Below are positions 33,270-44,768 of a DNA stretch of 64,000 nucleotides, in pieces. The stretch comes from Platerodrilus igneus. Taxonomy: Eukaryota > Arthropoda > Insecta > Coleoptera > Lycidae. The notes under the pieces were generated by a model. The model was not told the origin of the DNA and did no database searches. It saw only the letters and a program-made list of their open reading frames with translations. Positions within the stretch are counted from its first letter, which is position 1; every line of letters starts with the position of its first letter. A program made the translations under genes and the position numbers. The stretch is taken from assembly GCA_036346225.1 (NCBI GenBank), contig JARFIW010000999.1:6183001-6247000 (forward strand), read 5' to 3'.

Positions 33270-34562
33270 ATGAGAACTGCCACTAGAAATAATGTTGAGC
33301 TACAAACAATTGTTACATGCATAAACTCACAATTGCCAGATATAGATCAATTGCCAGAAGGTATTCGCCATTATTATAGATTGAGAGGGGACCTAGTATA
33401 CCGTGATCAACTTTTATTTCTTTGTAATAAATTAGTTGTGCCTGTAGGAATGAGACACCAAATGTTACAAAAGCCACATGCAGGTCACTAAGGAATAGAG
33501 AAAACCAAAGCTGGTGGTAGGAAATTTTTTTATTAGCTATGTGAAACAATGTGAGATCTGCGCTCGCTTTGCTAGAAAAAATCCACGTAAATCACTGTTA
33601 GCATATTACATACCATCACGGCCTTGGGAAAATATGGGTGCAGGCACTTTTTCTTATGCCAACACTGAGTATCCCATAGTAATGGACGCCTACTCTAGTT
33701 GGCTAGAAATGGTTGTGTTTCAAAATAAATCAGCATCTGAAGTCATGTAAAAATCAATCTTTTCAAAAATTTTATGTCCTGATATAATAGTTTCTGATAA
33801 CATACTATTTAACAACTATTTATTTAAACCCTTATCGAAGGAGTGAAATTTTAACATTGTGACCAAAAGCTCCAATTATCTGACGTCCAATGGATTAGCA
33901 AAAAAGAAGGTGAGCATAGCAAAAAACTTACTCAAAAAGTTCTTAGAAGAAAAAAAAGATATATACCAAGTCTTAATGCAATATCGTAACTCACATCTTA
34001 AATATTTGTGATATTCACCATCTCAATTGCTGATGAGCCGTAATTGCAAAACTAACTTACCTATCTCTATCGAATTGCTAAAACCAATCTTAAGTAACGA
34101 TGTTACGAAGGACTTAATTCGAAGACAGTTAACAAGGATTACTTTGACAAGCATACTAAGGACTTAAGTAAATTAAGCACAAATCAAGATGTGAAAATAT
34201 TCAACCATGTTGCTACAAAATGGGAGCCAGCCAAGATAATCAGTAAAAATACTATGTCTCGGTCATACCACGTGTTAGACAAGTCAGTGCAAATGTTCGG
34301 GAGAAATCGGGTGGATATTAAAGAAGTAGTAAATGACAATAAACCAACATGCAGTGAAAACCCTACGAGTAACCTGCGCTAGGTTCAAGATAACAACTCT
34401 AAATGTCATCTCTCGGTAGACTCTAAAAGTATTCAGGCTAGTCCTAGTAACATAGCAAGCAAACCAGGGCATGAACAGTTCAGTGCCGAACCCAATACCC
34501 CTAGAGGCTATAGAACAACATCTGGTCGTGCTGTAATAAAACCCGTAAAACTTAATTTATAG
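33270..34562 (+). pseudogene. GYP-1 integrase (Ty3/gypsy)
   Basis: The frame 33270-33491 carries YYRLRGDLVYRDQLLF and MRHQMLQKPHAGH, a stop, then GIEKTKA. CEICARFARKNP supplies the Cys pair of the zinc-binding domain. SRPWENMGAGTFSY, YPIVMDAYSSWLEM, CPDIIVSDNILF (second core Asp) and SNGLAKKKVSIAKNLLKKF follow the Ty3/gypsy integrase core. The first core Asp of the usual G-x-D is Ala or Gly here, and the Glu is Lys. A C-terminal chromodomain is not seen. Multiple stops make it a relic; LTR 35725-37066 is its likely 3' LTR. Confidence 0.82.
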
Positions 34563-34614
34563 TTTAGCTGCCATTGGTAAGTCGACACATAAATTTATAC
34601 CGCGAATAGAAGAG

Positions 34615-35090
34615 CTAGAGACATTAAGAAGGTGAAGTTCGATCACAAGATGATGCAGCTAATAACAGGGCACGGGACAGTGAAAGTCTACCTGCGAAAA
34701 TTTAGATTGACTGAAAACGACCGTTGCGAATGCAACGAGGCGCATAAAGCGCTGAGTACGTGCTATTTGACTGCCCAGTCGAGATGAGTAACACAGGATT
34801 GACGGGCAGGAAGCTAGATGTCAAGGGGTTAGAATGGCTCAAGAGCTTGGAAGAAGTGAAGGAGTTGCCAACCAGAGGGCGTTATGGGTAACCTTAAAGG
34901 AGTTTGTGGGAAGGGTCACGAGACTGGACGTTCGGGTGTAAACCGAACGGGAGAGCGGAGTCTGCTGAAATTTAGAGTCGGAGGTAGCTTAGACTTGACA
35001 TACAATGTATGTCATGGCACAATATAACTTAATTTATAGAAATAAAAGAAAACAAAAAATATATATAAAAAACAAAATAAAACACCCAAA
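34615..35090 (+). mobile_element. LINE C-terminal fragment (R1/I-like) with A-rich tail
   Basis: DHKMMQLITGHGTVKVYL, RKFRLTENDRCECNEAHKAL resembles the GHG-x-Y-L ... C-x-C-x(n)-E-T-x-E-H region that follows RNase H or RT in R1/Jockey-type LINEs. Frames are broken. An A-rich tract (about 35040-35088) may be its 3' tail. It sits between the integrase and the LTR of GYP-1, so it appears to be an insertion into GYP-1. Confidence 0.6.
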
Positions 35091-35724
35091 TATCTAAATA
35101 TGCACGATGAATTACACACTAAATCAGTCACTGACTTTCCTAAAGCGCGCGGAACCGACTCTCCTCCAATATTTTTTAGCCAGCAAGGCTGCTGCCCGTT
35201 GCTGCGTCTTTTAATCACCTTTACGATAAGCAGGTTTACTATAGCAGTATTCTTTGTTCCCTACTATAGAGATAGTTTCCTTCATAAATAGAAAATTTGT
35301 TTCAACATCGATCCTTATCATGCAAATGTTGGCTTTTATTGAAAGGAATAACGAGTAAGTACGTAACTTTATATTAATAAATATGTAAATTTTCAGTGAT
35401 TAAATATTTCTTTCGTATTAAAAATTTTGGCTTGATAATGCATGTACGATGCAAGTGAAATTTCCATCGACTTAGTTAATATAAACGGACTTTTAGGCAT
35501 CGATCGGTCTTAATAAAAGTTTACGCTTTTAAAATTAATTACTGCGAATTAGCCTTATTGACCAAAATTGTGTTTTCTTCTCATCGATGTATGTGAATCA
35601 TAGCGATATACGGTTGTGAAGCAAGGTTGCTTAAAAAAATTACCCCTACCGAATTTATTCAAAGTGTACAATATATGCTATTTTTAATTATTTAAAACTA
35701 AGTGTTCGTACAAGTGGGGGAGAC

Positions 35725-37066
35725 TGTAGTAATTGTATGTAAAATGTAAGTTGTACATTTATTTTACGTATAAATTAATTGCCCTATTTTTCTCCCTTGT
35801 TTATTCATTACTCGTTCGAATAAACTCCGTTTCAATCCTTAAAGTTTTCAACAACCTCCTATATAGTTTACTTGTTATCTTATAAGCCCGTTTTACCATA
35901 AATTTGTTAAATCCTTCAACATAATTAATAAAAAATACGCTTTTTACAAATTTTCATTTTGAACTTATTTATTTCGAAACGATAAGTTTATGCTATAATT
36001 AAATAGTCTATGCCCTGTTTTAGATAACCTTCAACTTGTTAAACCTTCCGATAGCGTATAATTGCTTCTTATGTGTTTTCCATCTAAACATTCGTTTACA
36101 TAGTGTATTGAACTATCCGATATAAGCCGGGTTTTCCAGTTTTACCGCGCTTCGATAAGCTAGGATTTGCAGTTCGAATCCGTGATGTTTGAACCATTTT
36201 GTGGAATGTGATTTTACAGTTTGCACGTCGAAATATTTTCTACATTTATTCCTCACCGTATTTCCAAAGTGATGCACGTGTTACTGTTCGACAACTAGGA
36301 GGTGTCTTGCGTGCATTCGTTTTTTTAGCTGGAGGCCAAATGGGTTCTTTCTTTATGTAGAACAACTGCTTTTGTCCGTAGACCAACTACTTTTTTCGGT
36401 AGATCGCTGCTGCAACTATAATAGCAGACTAAATGTATGCTGACGACCATGGCGTTCCTGTGTTGACTCACCCCCGACGACTTGCGAGCTAAGTATCTGG
36501 ACACCTACAGCTATGCAACTCGTTTTCTTTTTGCGTGTGTCAATGGCATATTCCGATTCAATGTTTGGTGTAGAAACGTGATATCGTAGAACTATTGTTT
36601 GTGGCCGCTAATCGATACTATCGCTCTACAGGTGCGATGTATTAGTTTTAAAGATGAGTGTCAAAAGAACGCACACGTTTATTCACTTTACTAATTAGTT
36701 CTTTTACAAAAATTATTAGGTGAAATTTTTTAAATGTTCGACAAAAGCTTTCATACGTTAATTCTTTCCTACTGATTAATTTTATTTTGTGTAAATACGA
36801 GATGCGCACTTCGTATCTAGATTCTTAAATTGTCCGTATAATATAATTGTTTGCTGTAAAAAAAGTAACGGTTATTTTATTTTCTTTTTGCTTGTTTGTA
36901 CAGTATCCTATATTTATTTTTATGTTTTTATAGATAGTCGTGGGCAATGCACTTTATTATTTCTTTTTGTTTGTTTTTTTGGTATGTAAGCAAATCCCCC
37001 CACTTTCTGCGGTTAGTAGTTAGCTTGATATTTACTTTTCTTCCGGCTACGTCTAGGTACGTAGCA
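35725..37066 (+). repeat. Long gypsy LTR, forward copy
   Basis: A polypurine-like CAAGTGGGGGAGAC (35711-35724) is directly followed by TGTAGTAATTGTATGTAAAA, a normal gypsy 3' LTR start. The LTR ends GGTACGTAGCA at 37066. From about 35865 to 37066 it matches, in inverse orientation, 44769-46353. AATAAACTCC near 35818 may be a poly(A) signal. The exact left boundary is uncertain because the inverted partner lacks the first ~140 bp. Confidence 0.72.
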
Positions 37067-37229
37067 ATGTACCTGCGGTAAGTTATTGCTATAGTTACGA
37101 TGCAATTAAGGTAATATAAAGAAAAGGATCCAGCAGGTACAAGTGGACAGATAACAATTTTTAAAAAATTTTAGCTTGTAATTATTTATCAATAAATGTA
37201 TTCCAATATTTAGTATTGATTATCTTTAA

Positions 37230-37477
37230 CGGATACAAAAGATGTGGGAGATAGGATGATAGACCACATACTAAGACATGAGGGAATAGAGCGGAATATA
37301 TTAGAAGCAGAGAAAAGAAAAAGGAGAGGTAGAAATAGGTCTAGGATAGACTGTTGCACACAGATAGTGAAATATATAGGCTGTAGGAATTCATAAAAAT
37401 GTGTAGGTTATCTCAGAATGGGAAACATTGAAGATAGGCGTCCAACTAGTTCCAGTAGTAAAGACCTAACGATGATG
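37230..37477 (+). mobile_element. 5'-truncated LINE-A tail fragment
   Basis: GGGAGATAGGATGATAGACC through AGACTGTTGCACACAGATAG matches the LINE-A C-terminal block (compare 31380 on) and ends CCAGTAGTAAAGACC plus ACGATGATGATA. GATACA occurs on both sides and may be a short TSD. It is a typical 5'-truncated LINE insertion. Confidence 0.82.
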
Positions 37478-37659
37478 ATACATGTATTGTTCATGTTATC
37501 CAGCTGGGTTTCCCATGAATAAAATTTTTGTAAAACAGTTAGGTTTGATTTTTATTCGTCGGTTTCAAATGCATTAGAATATATATACAGCAATTACAAT
37601 CTAAGAAATAACACATATACAAGGGTGAAATACATACAAAGGTTTATATGGTGTTGTTC
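37478..37659. other. Short spacer
   Basis: AT-rich DNA without recognised content lies between the LINE-A fragment and the GC-rich island. Confidence 0.4.
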
Positions 37660-38830
37660 GTTCTGCGTTGATCCGCGGCGTCTCGGTACGCCTTCCTCAC
37701 AGCGAACCTCCTGGGGTCGTCCATGTGGACGAATGTGAGTTCTACGCCGTTATACGGGATCCTGTCAGTGTCCACAGGGACGGCTTGGCACTCCACGGGT
37801 GGTGGTGGTAGCGTCAACACTGGTCGTGGTGGGAAAGGTGGTCGCTGTAGGAACTGGGGGAGTAGGTGTCGGTCTCGTAATCGCTGTCGTCGTTGTTCGT
37901 TCCTTCCTTGCTGTTGGCGCAGGTGCTACTCTCGGCGTCGTCGTCTGTTCTTTCCTGCCGTGGCGCCGCCCATGCAGCGCTGTGGCGTCGGCGTCGGTGT
38001 CGAACGGCTCAGAGCAGAGCCGAGGTCTTTTTCGACGATTCCCCGGGCTAGGAGAAACGCCAGGGTCTTCGGGTGGTTCCTCAAGCTAGGAGAAGCGCTA
38101 AGGTCTCGACTGACTGTCTACTAGGCTAGGAGAAGGGCTAGATGGATTGAATCCAGTGACGGTCTAGTCCCCCTGCAGTAGCTGGACGCCACGCTCTCAG
38201 CGTCGTTATAGGGCCTTATAACTCTAGAGAGTTTTTTGGCTTGTTGGAATTCTTCTACTGGTTGTAGTGGTGTTTCTTATAGGTTGATCTTCTAAAATAT
38301 ATATATGTTGGTCTGGATTCCAAGAGGCCTGCTCCCGAAATCCTCTTGTTTTGATGCAGTGAGCAGTTTCCCGGATCTTCCCCTTGGTTGTCCTCCAACT
38401 ACACGATATCCGGGTCCTGGGCACACTGGCCTGTGGTTTTCGCCGACAGGATGGCTATTCGCCACAGGCCGTTTCATCGTCAGGTAGCTCGTTTAACAGG
38501 ACTGACGGATGTGCATCCCCAACGACTTCACTTGTGCACCCATTCCCCCGCATAGCTGGAGAACTTCGTCAGGTCGTCACCGTTCGGCTGCTCACCTTTG
38601 ATCGCCCGGAGGCGGTAGAAGGTATATGTTGCTTCTTCGAAATCTAGGCAGCAACTACGGTTTAGCCGAAAATGCAGCTTGTCTTATACTTCTTCTTGAG
38701 GATGGTGGGGCGACCCGCAGCCAATTAGCGTGCGCGATTTTTGTGTTGGGGGTTGTGGTCATCGTAAAAGGGGCGAGCCGTGTTAAGGTATATATGCAGG
38801 TGTCGTGAGCGCGCGCCCTTCTTATAAAGA
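37660..38830 (-). pseudogene. GC-rich island with minus-strand coding relic, family unknown
   Basis: This stretch is far more GC-rich than its surroundings. The minus strand ends in a protein-like C-terminus: VECQAVPVDTDRIPYNG, ELTFVHMDDPRRFAVRKAY, with a stop near 37654. Upstream in another frame is a low-complexity Thr/Pro/Arg-rich stretch (RPTPTPPVPTATTFPTTTS) preceded by SPSPGNRRKRPRL. AGGAGAAACGC/AGGAGAAGCGC/AGGAGAAGGGC are three short direct repeats of CTAGGAGAA at 38048-38140. Further minus-strand frames reach 38480 without a recognisable domain. The + strand Arg/Val-rich frames are shadows. Origin could be a retroelement, a viral-type element or a decayed host gene. Confidence 0.4.
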
Positions 38831-40017
38831 TGTACATTGTCACGAGACAAGGTCGGTGACAATCATTATGAAAATACAAATGTAAGTAACATATTTTCCT
38901 TGAATACTAGAGGAAATATATTCTTTGAGTATGCTGTTTTGATCCTAATAAGCGTTTAGAACTTATACAGTGTAGGATTATAACTTTAAAACAAAATTAA
39001 TCCGTTTTTAAAAACGTTGTTTGTAGTAGTTTATTTTAAAAAATGACAATTTAATTACACAGAACCCAATTCTGGATCTGAAACGTTTACTGCAATTTCT
39101 GCGAGTGCAACATACAACAAACTTACGCTTTTTTATTTTTTTCTTAGTTTAGGTTATAAACCACCATTTCTAATTTATATTGCAAAGTTTAATTTTCCTA
39201 ATTTACGTTGCAAGTGAGTAGCAGTAGTCTGTTAGCAATAAAGTGTGGCGTCAAACGACGACGTTGTCGGCAACTAAACCTTATTGAATTCATTACAGTT
39301 TATTAAGGTAGTTAGTAGGAACCTAATTACAATTACTGACACCGACGGGGCCACAAAGAATATCCTACAATCCTATTACCCTTAAATGAATGCTATTACA
39401 CGCTAAACCCAGAGATACTTTCCACCTACTTTTACTTCATTTTCATACTCGGTTTGAAATTCTTTTATTTCACTTAAAGACAAATCACTTTTTACTAAAT
39501 AATGATTCGGTTTGCACTGTTTGGAAAACATTATGGACAAGTGTGAGGGAAATGACCGTTGAAAGTTAGAAAGGGTTCCCGTACGTTTCGGGTCGTATGA
39601 AATCCTAGTATCTATAAGAATAAATCGTTAGTGCAGTCGAGAAACTCAAATGCAAGTGCGTTTTTTCGTTGGGTAATATTTGCCATTTTTCGGACTTGAT
39701 CCTGTTGAACAAGTGAAAGCTTACGAACTGAAAAGCTGTGATGCGCAAGAAATTTCTTCTCGTCTAGACGTTTCGTTTATATTTACGGTGGTCATTTCCA
39801 TAAAGCTTCAAGCAACTTTGGCCTCTTCTGCTGTTCAAAAGTTGCCACTGTTTATTTATAGTTAATGAAACGAAACATTGCTATTGGTTTGGTTGAGAAC
39901 TACTGGATATTTCATTGATCGCTCTAATACGTGTGATATTTCATGCATGGCGATTAGAGGAGGCATTTAATTTCAATGAGAGAAGCAAACCAGATTTTGT
40001 TGATACGTTGACACTAT
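38831..40017. other. No gene recognised
   Basis: AT-rich DNA with short unsupported frames. GCGTCAAACGACGACGTTGT near 39250 is a local GC-rich, partly palindromic patch. Nothing else stands out. Confidence 0.4.
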
Positions 40018-40561
40018 TGTTACGAGCTACTATTAGGTGATCCGTCAAAACACAACAAGCGCCGTAGGTAATGTATATACTACAGAAGCCTAGAATTTTC
40101 TAACATATACTGGAGTATGAATCATCCTTTTAATTCAGGGCATATATAAGACCGCTGATAAATGTAAGAGTTTAGTCTATATCAGAATGTCGAATATAAA
40201 TTATATCGTGTAAAGTTAGTTAGTTGTACGCTTTTGAAAATCCAAGAGTAAAAATAAATTTGGGTGATGTGAAGTGTATATAGTACCGTCAGCTTGTAAA
40301 ATACATAAATAGACAAAAGTGTAATAAATAAATAATAGTAGTGTTTAGTGTTGTTAATTGACTTATGGTTAAGAATTTAATTTAAGAAGATATTAGTGCT
40401 TGTAAATTCATTAGTGTGATAGTGCTTCATTGTTAATTGAACTGAAAACATCTATAAATAAAGCATGTACTGTTAATTAGACTTGTGAACAGTGAGTAAT
40501 AAAGACTCTTGTTATTACTTGTTTTAAATTAGTAAAACGCGATAGTAGAAGCCCACTAAAC
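40018..40561 (+). repeat. Candidate 5' LTR of GYP-2
   Basis: It starts TGTTACGAGCTACTATTAGG. CATATATAAG at 40141-40150 is a good TATA box, and AATAAAG words near 40456 and 40498 are poly(A) signal candidates. It ends around GAAGCCCACTAAAC, directly before TGGTGTTACGTCTG (40562 on), a candidate primer-binding site. There is no second copy to confirm the ends. Confidence 0.6.
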
Positions 40562-40686
40562 TGGTGTTACGTCTGTGTGGGTATAGTGATTAACTTAAAA
40601 AGAAAAACACATAAGTCTAAAGACATTTAAGTAGTTTGTATTTGCCTGTTACAAGAAACCAAAGTAATTTGGACGCATAAACTTTA

Positions 40687-41800
40687 ATGAATTTCCTTAA
40701 GAATTTTAAATCCGGTATGAAAGAAAAGTTTAGTGAAAACGCTGAGAAAATGGAAGAGGGGTCGACTAAACTATAAGCGGCAGTGACAATGCTGAGAAAA
40801 TGAAAGAACAGTTTAGTGAATATGTTCAATGAAAAGACGGCGACGTTAGAACAAAGATTAATGGAAAGCTCCATTGCATTGAAAGAAGATTTCACCGAAC
40901 AGGTAAAAACAGTTGAGCAAAACTTGGACAATAAATTGGTAAAAATGTAAGAAAATGTGATAAAGCTGCAAGAACAAAAGATTTCACTAACAACGCGGCC
41001 ACTTAAATTAGTAAACCAAGTTATGAATCAGAACATTCCAGAAATAAGAAGCATGGAAGGAAGCGAGTTATTACCGTCAAAATTTAAACTGAAACCACCC
41101 ACATTCGATGGTAAAAACCTTGGCCCACATATTTGAAACAATTTGAAGATGCTGCAATAGCCAACGATTGGTGCAACAAAGAGAAGGCCATCTCTCTAAT
41201 AGTGGCCCTACGAGGGGAAGCTCTTAACATCTTACAAACGATTCCCGATCACCAGCAGAATGATTACGGCCTTTTAACGTCGAAGCTTGAAATAGGATAT
41301 GAAGAGGCGCACCTACAACAGGTTTACCATGCACAAGTTAAGAACCGCTCGTAAAAACAAATAAAAATCTGCAAGAATTCGAAGCTGACATTGCCAGATT
41401 AGTTAGATTAGCATAGCCAACGGCACCAGATAGCTTCCTCGAACAACTGACTGTTCAAACATTTGTGGATGGCGTTAAAGATGGTGAAATACAGCAAGCG
41501 CTAAGATTATCACGGCCAAAAATGTTAGATGACGCACTGGCTCATGCGATTGAATTTGAAGCAGGTAAGCAGACTTCACACAGGATGAGTCACAAAGTTC
41601 GGTCTGCCTTGGCAGAACTTGGTCAATCGCAGAACAGCATAGAAGAAATAATAAACCGTGTATTTGAAAAGCGAAAGGCGAAAAGACTGGAAAGACAATG
41701 GCCGCGGAGATGGCGTCTGCGATGCTGGAGCTGCGGTGAAGTTGGTCATATACACAGACGCTGTACTCAACCAAAAAAAAATAAACCGGTTGAGCAGCAG
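40687..41800 (+). pseudogene. GYP-2 Gag
   Basis: MNFLKNFKSGMKEKFSENAE opens a Lys/Glu-rich coiled-coil-like N-terminus with stops. Next come LKPPTFDGKN (start of the gypsy capsid region), FEDAAIANDWCNKEKAISL and IVALRGEALNILQTIPDHQQ. The last frame (41465-41896) ends with CWSCGEVGHIHRRC, a standard C-x2-C-x4-H-x4-C zinc knuckle. Several stops and frameshifts are present. Confidence 0.83.
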
Positions 41801-42642
41801 AAATATGACTTCGACGCAGAACATCGTGTAGAAACTAGCCATCGGAATGCAAACGCTTTGTCGAGGAGATCTTGTCCGGTAGACCTTGTCCGGTAGACCT
41901 TGTCCGGTAGACTGCAATCATTGCTCCAAGATGGAAAAGGAAATAGGTGTTATCCATAGGATGACGGTCATCGATGATACTTGCCAACCCGAAAGAATAC
42001 AAGAAGGCCAGGAGAATGACGCCAAATTGGGACGTATTATTGAGGGGAAAAGGAGAGAACAACGACCAGCTTGGGAAGAAATTAGTATTTCAAGTAGGAG
42101 CCTGAAGGCATACTGGGCACAGTGAAACTCCTTGGTGATTGAAAATAGAATTTTGAAACGACGCCTGGAATGTGAAGATGACACTAAGAGACAACGTCAA
42201 GTGATAGTGCCAAAAAGCAGAGTGCCGGAAGTGTTGCAGCACCTGCACGATGGTATTTCCGGAGGGCACTTTGGCGTGAAAAGAACTTTCGAAAGAGTGA
42301 GAGAAAGATTCTATTGGGTGAACTGCAAAGAAGCTGTGAAGGAGTGGTGCCGGAAATGTGAATTGTGTGCCTCTGCAAATGGCTCGGTTACAAAACGGAA
42401 AGCCGCAATGAGACAGTATCACGTGGGGAATCCTTTTGAGAGGGTGGCCATTGATATAGATGGTCCGTTTCCTGAATCAGAGAAAGGAAATTAATACATC
42501 TTGGTTGCAATGTATTATTTTACCAAATGGCCGGAAGCGTATGCTATACCTAACCAGAAAGCCGAGACGGTTGCCGATGTACTAGTGAGGGAGTTGTTTT
42601 GTCGCTTTGCAGTTCCGTTGGAATTACACTCCGATCAAGGCT
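41801..42642 (+). pseudogene. GYP-2 RNase H tail and integrase
   Basis: HRVETSHRNANALSRRSCPV is the conserved end of gypsy RNase H, fused in frame to the Gag zinc-knuckle region about 25 residues earlier. After a frame change comes KEIGVIHRMTVIDD and the linker. The integrase frame 42132-42494 contains HLHDGISGGHFGVKRTFERV ... CRKCELCAS (HHCC zinc domain) and FERVAIDIDGPFPESEKGN (first catalytic Asp). A stop follows, then YFTKWPEAYAIPNQKAE and LHSDQG (second Asp) at the truncation near 42642. Confidence 0.85.
41871..41912 (+). repeat. 14-bp tandem triplication CTTGTCCGGTAGAC
   Basis: Three perfect consecutive 14-bp copies lie at the end of the RNase H coding sequence. Two extra copies add 28 bp, which moves the frame by one base and explains the frame break between SRRSCPVD and the following linker. 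Confidence 0.9.
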
Positions 42643-43115
42643 AAGTTAGAAAGTAGGTTGCGTTTGGTACAGCAGGTACTTAGTGGCTGAACTAGAAAAC
42701 AAAAATTATCTGACGTGGGATTCCATTGAAGACCTAAAACTTTTAGGGGTTGAGTATCAGGATCCTCAAAGAAGCGGGGTTGTGCAAATTGCTGCGTAGC
42801 GGAAAGATCTTTTAACAATTCGGGACGGTTACTTGACCATTTATGAAGTTCGTAACCACCAAGCTTTAAAAGAGCAATTAGTTGATTACTTAGAGCGAGG
42901 GTTGATTCAATAGAATCTCCACCAGTAGCGATGTCATCAATATAAGTATGGTGATGAAGTACGAAAGCAGCTAACGGATAAGAAAGGGAGCACAATTGAT
43001 TCCATACGTAACGGTATTTAATTTAAAATCCTGAATGGGCTTCTCAGGGGAGAAGCGCCAAACAATTCGTTGATAGTCACACTGAGCGGGATTTACAAGA
43101 ATTTGTTAGGTCTTC
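42643..43115 (-). pseudogene. BEL-3 RT, middle part
   Basis: The minus strand encodes QILVNPAQCDYQRIVWRFSP, EKPIQDFKLNTVTYG, then HTYIDDIATGGDSIES (YIDD catalytic box), GGYELHKWSSNRPELL and PLKVLGLQWNPTSDNF. This is a BEL/Pao RT distinct from BEL-1 and BEL-2. It starts where the inverted piece at 46354-46904 leaves off and is cut at about 42642 by GYP-2. Confidence 0.83.
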
Positions 43116-43589
43116 GAATCATACTTCAAATACTTTTCTCACCTCTAGCTGCATAATTTCTTCTGTTTCTCACTCTACGTTCTCTTCGGTCCCTCACCCA
43201 GGTCATCCTACTACTACAAAAATTTCTACCTTTCTTTAGCAAATACAGCTTCGAACAAAATTTTCTTAGTCTCCAACTCTACATCCTATTCTACTTCTCC
43301 TTCTGCTCGCCCTACTTATTCACTCTCACCCGAAACTCTACCTCCACCACCATTACAACCCATGCTTCGATTTAGTGACTTGCAGGTAGCTTCTCAAGAG
43401 CTTGTTCCCGCTTTCTTGAATGATTCTACCCACGAAATTCCTATCGTATCTGCAAGCACACATGTCGCTGAAGTGACGATAATTTCTAATTTAGTCAGCG
43501 AAGATCTTGTTGAAGTTCATGTACCTATATCTTTAATGTCTGTTGCTGTTGCTGTCAAAATTTTACATGTTCCTGCTTTCTTAAATTGT
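43116..43589 (-). other. GYP-3 post-gag linker region, unresolved
   Basis: Both strands have protein-like frames. On the plus strand 43362-43598 reads LRFSDLQVASQELVPAFLND and THVAEVTIISNLVSEDLVEV. The minus strand directly continues GYP-3 gag with broken Ser/Thr-rich sequence (FKKAGTCK, SATCVLADTIGISWVES), which fits a gypsy gag-protease spacer. The minus reading is preferred because it adjoins gag. Confidence 0.4.
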
Positions 43590-44141
43590 TCAGTTTAGGC
43601 AGTTGCAACGAGAAACTCCCTTATATCCGCAACCATAACAATGGCGTGCTTGAGGATGAGTACAACGTGTCGAAACATGACCAGGTTTAGCGCAATTAAA
43701 ACATACGACCTGACGAGTAGAAGGAGAGCTAGGAGAAAGAACAGTAGAATGTACGGAAGAAGTATCGGATCTAGTAGCCGTCGGAGAAATCTTAACCATT
43801 CGGTCATGTGAAGCAAAAGTATTTTCCTTAGTAGTAACAAACTTATAAACAAAATCCAGGGGTTCAAAATGTTGAATCAGTAAATTAGACAACGACTTCC
43901 AGTCAGAAAACCTATGCCGGTAACCTCGATACCAAAGTAGCACTTTCGACTCGAACAAGTCTACTGGAGGCTCAAATAACTGCAATTCTGACACACGGTG
44001 AGTTCGACAGAGTTTTTCGTCCCGTCTCAAAAAATCATGTACGGTAAGAGTGTTTGGGTTACCAGAAAATTTCAAATTGCACTCCCACACAGAAAGACCT
44101 TGGTAGGAAGCCGAAAAAGAAGTCATTTTGAATACGAACAA
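43590..44141 (-). pseudogene. GYP-3 Gag
   Basis: MTSFSASYQGLSVWECNLKF (Met at 44126 is the probable start) leads to LTVHDFLRRDEKLCRTHRVS and KVLLWYRGYRHRFSDWKSLS, a Retrotrans_gag-type capsid segment. CFNCAKPGHVSTRCTHPQ and CYGCGYKGVSRCNC are zinc knuckles. The capsid seems shortened after the Retrotrans_gag segment, probably an internal deletion. The protein stops at the second knuckle. Upstream on the minus strand lies its LTR (46353-44769). Confidence 0.83.
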
Positions 44142-44768
44142 GAAAGAAATTGGTAGAAAGTAACTAAATAAAGGCTAACCGTAACTCGATAGAAGCCAAA
44201 AGAAAATTATTGCGAATACAGGGCAATCTAAAACATATCCAACGGATAAACTTCAGAAATACCAATAGGAGCGAAACAACAAAATCGAAATTAGAACAGG
44301 GCTGTAGAATAAAAGAAAAATCAAAAGAAAGAACTAACTCTAGACTTGACTGGGAGAACAAAATGTACCGAGAGGGAAGGAAGAAAAAAATTTTGGGTGT
44401 CTGCGTTTTCAATGGACTAGGATTATTGGCGAAAACACAAGTCCAATAATCTGAAATTAACCAACCAATAATATAGAGCGATCAAGAAGGAAAACATAAC
44501 TAAAATTTAAAGAGATCGAACCCACACAGTAAATAAAGAAATAAAATAAATACAAGCTCGAGCGTAAGGGAAGAAGACATAAGTAGTATCAGGCTGAGAA
44601 ACAAAACAAAAATTGGGGCAGAAATTAAGCGAAACAAAATCAAAGTGAACGGTAACAAAAACCAAAATCGAGACCAAAGTTAAGCCAACGTTACACCAAA
44701 ACAAAATCGGGGCACAAAAAAATTAACTAAAACAAACTCGCAGCTCCACGCCAGGGCGTCAGAAATTA
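44142..44768 (-). other. GYP-3 5' leader and primer-binding region
   Basis: The untranslated leader lies between the LTR and gag on the minus strand. Right after the LTR it reads TAATTTCTGACGCCCTGGCG, and TGGCGTGGAGCTGCGAG is a possible primer-binding site. No gene is seen. Confidence 0.5.

Larger units (their letters stand above)
40018..42642 (+). mobile_element. GYP-2, 3'-truncated Ty3/gypsy element with internal deletion
   Basis: A candidate 5' LTR is followed by gag, then a direct join from the Gag zinc knuckle to the end of RNase H, then integrase up to about 42642. There BEL-3 sequence replaces it. Protease and RT are deleted. The 3' LTR is missing, so no TSD can be tested. Confidence 0.82.

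Noticed and set aside
37723..38124. Arg/Val/Gly-rich plus-strand ORFs in the GC-rich island
   Set aside because: Stop-poor by GC composition; the minus strand has the more protein-like reading with a natural C-terminus.
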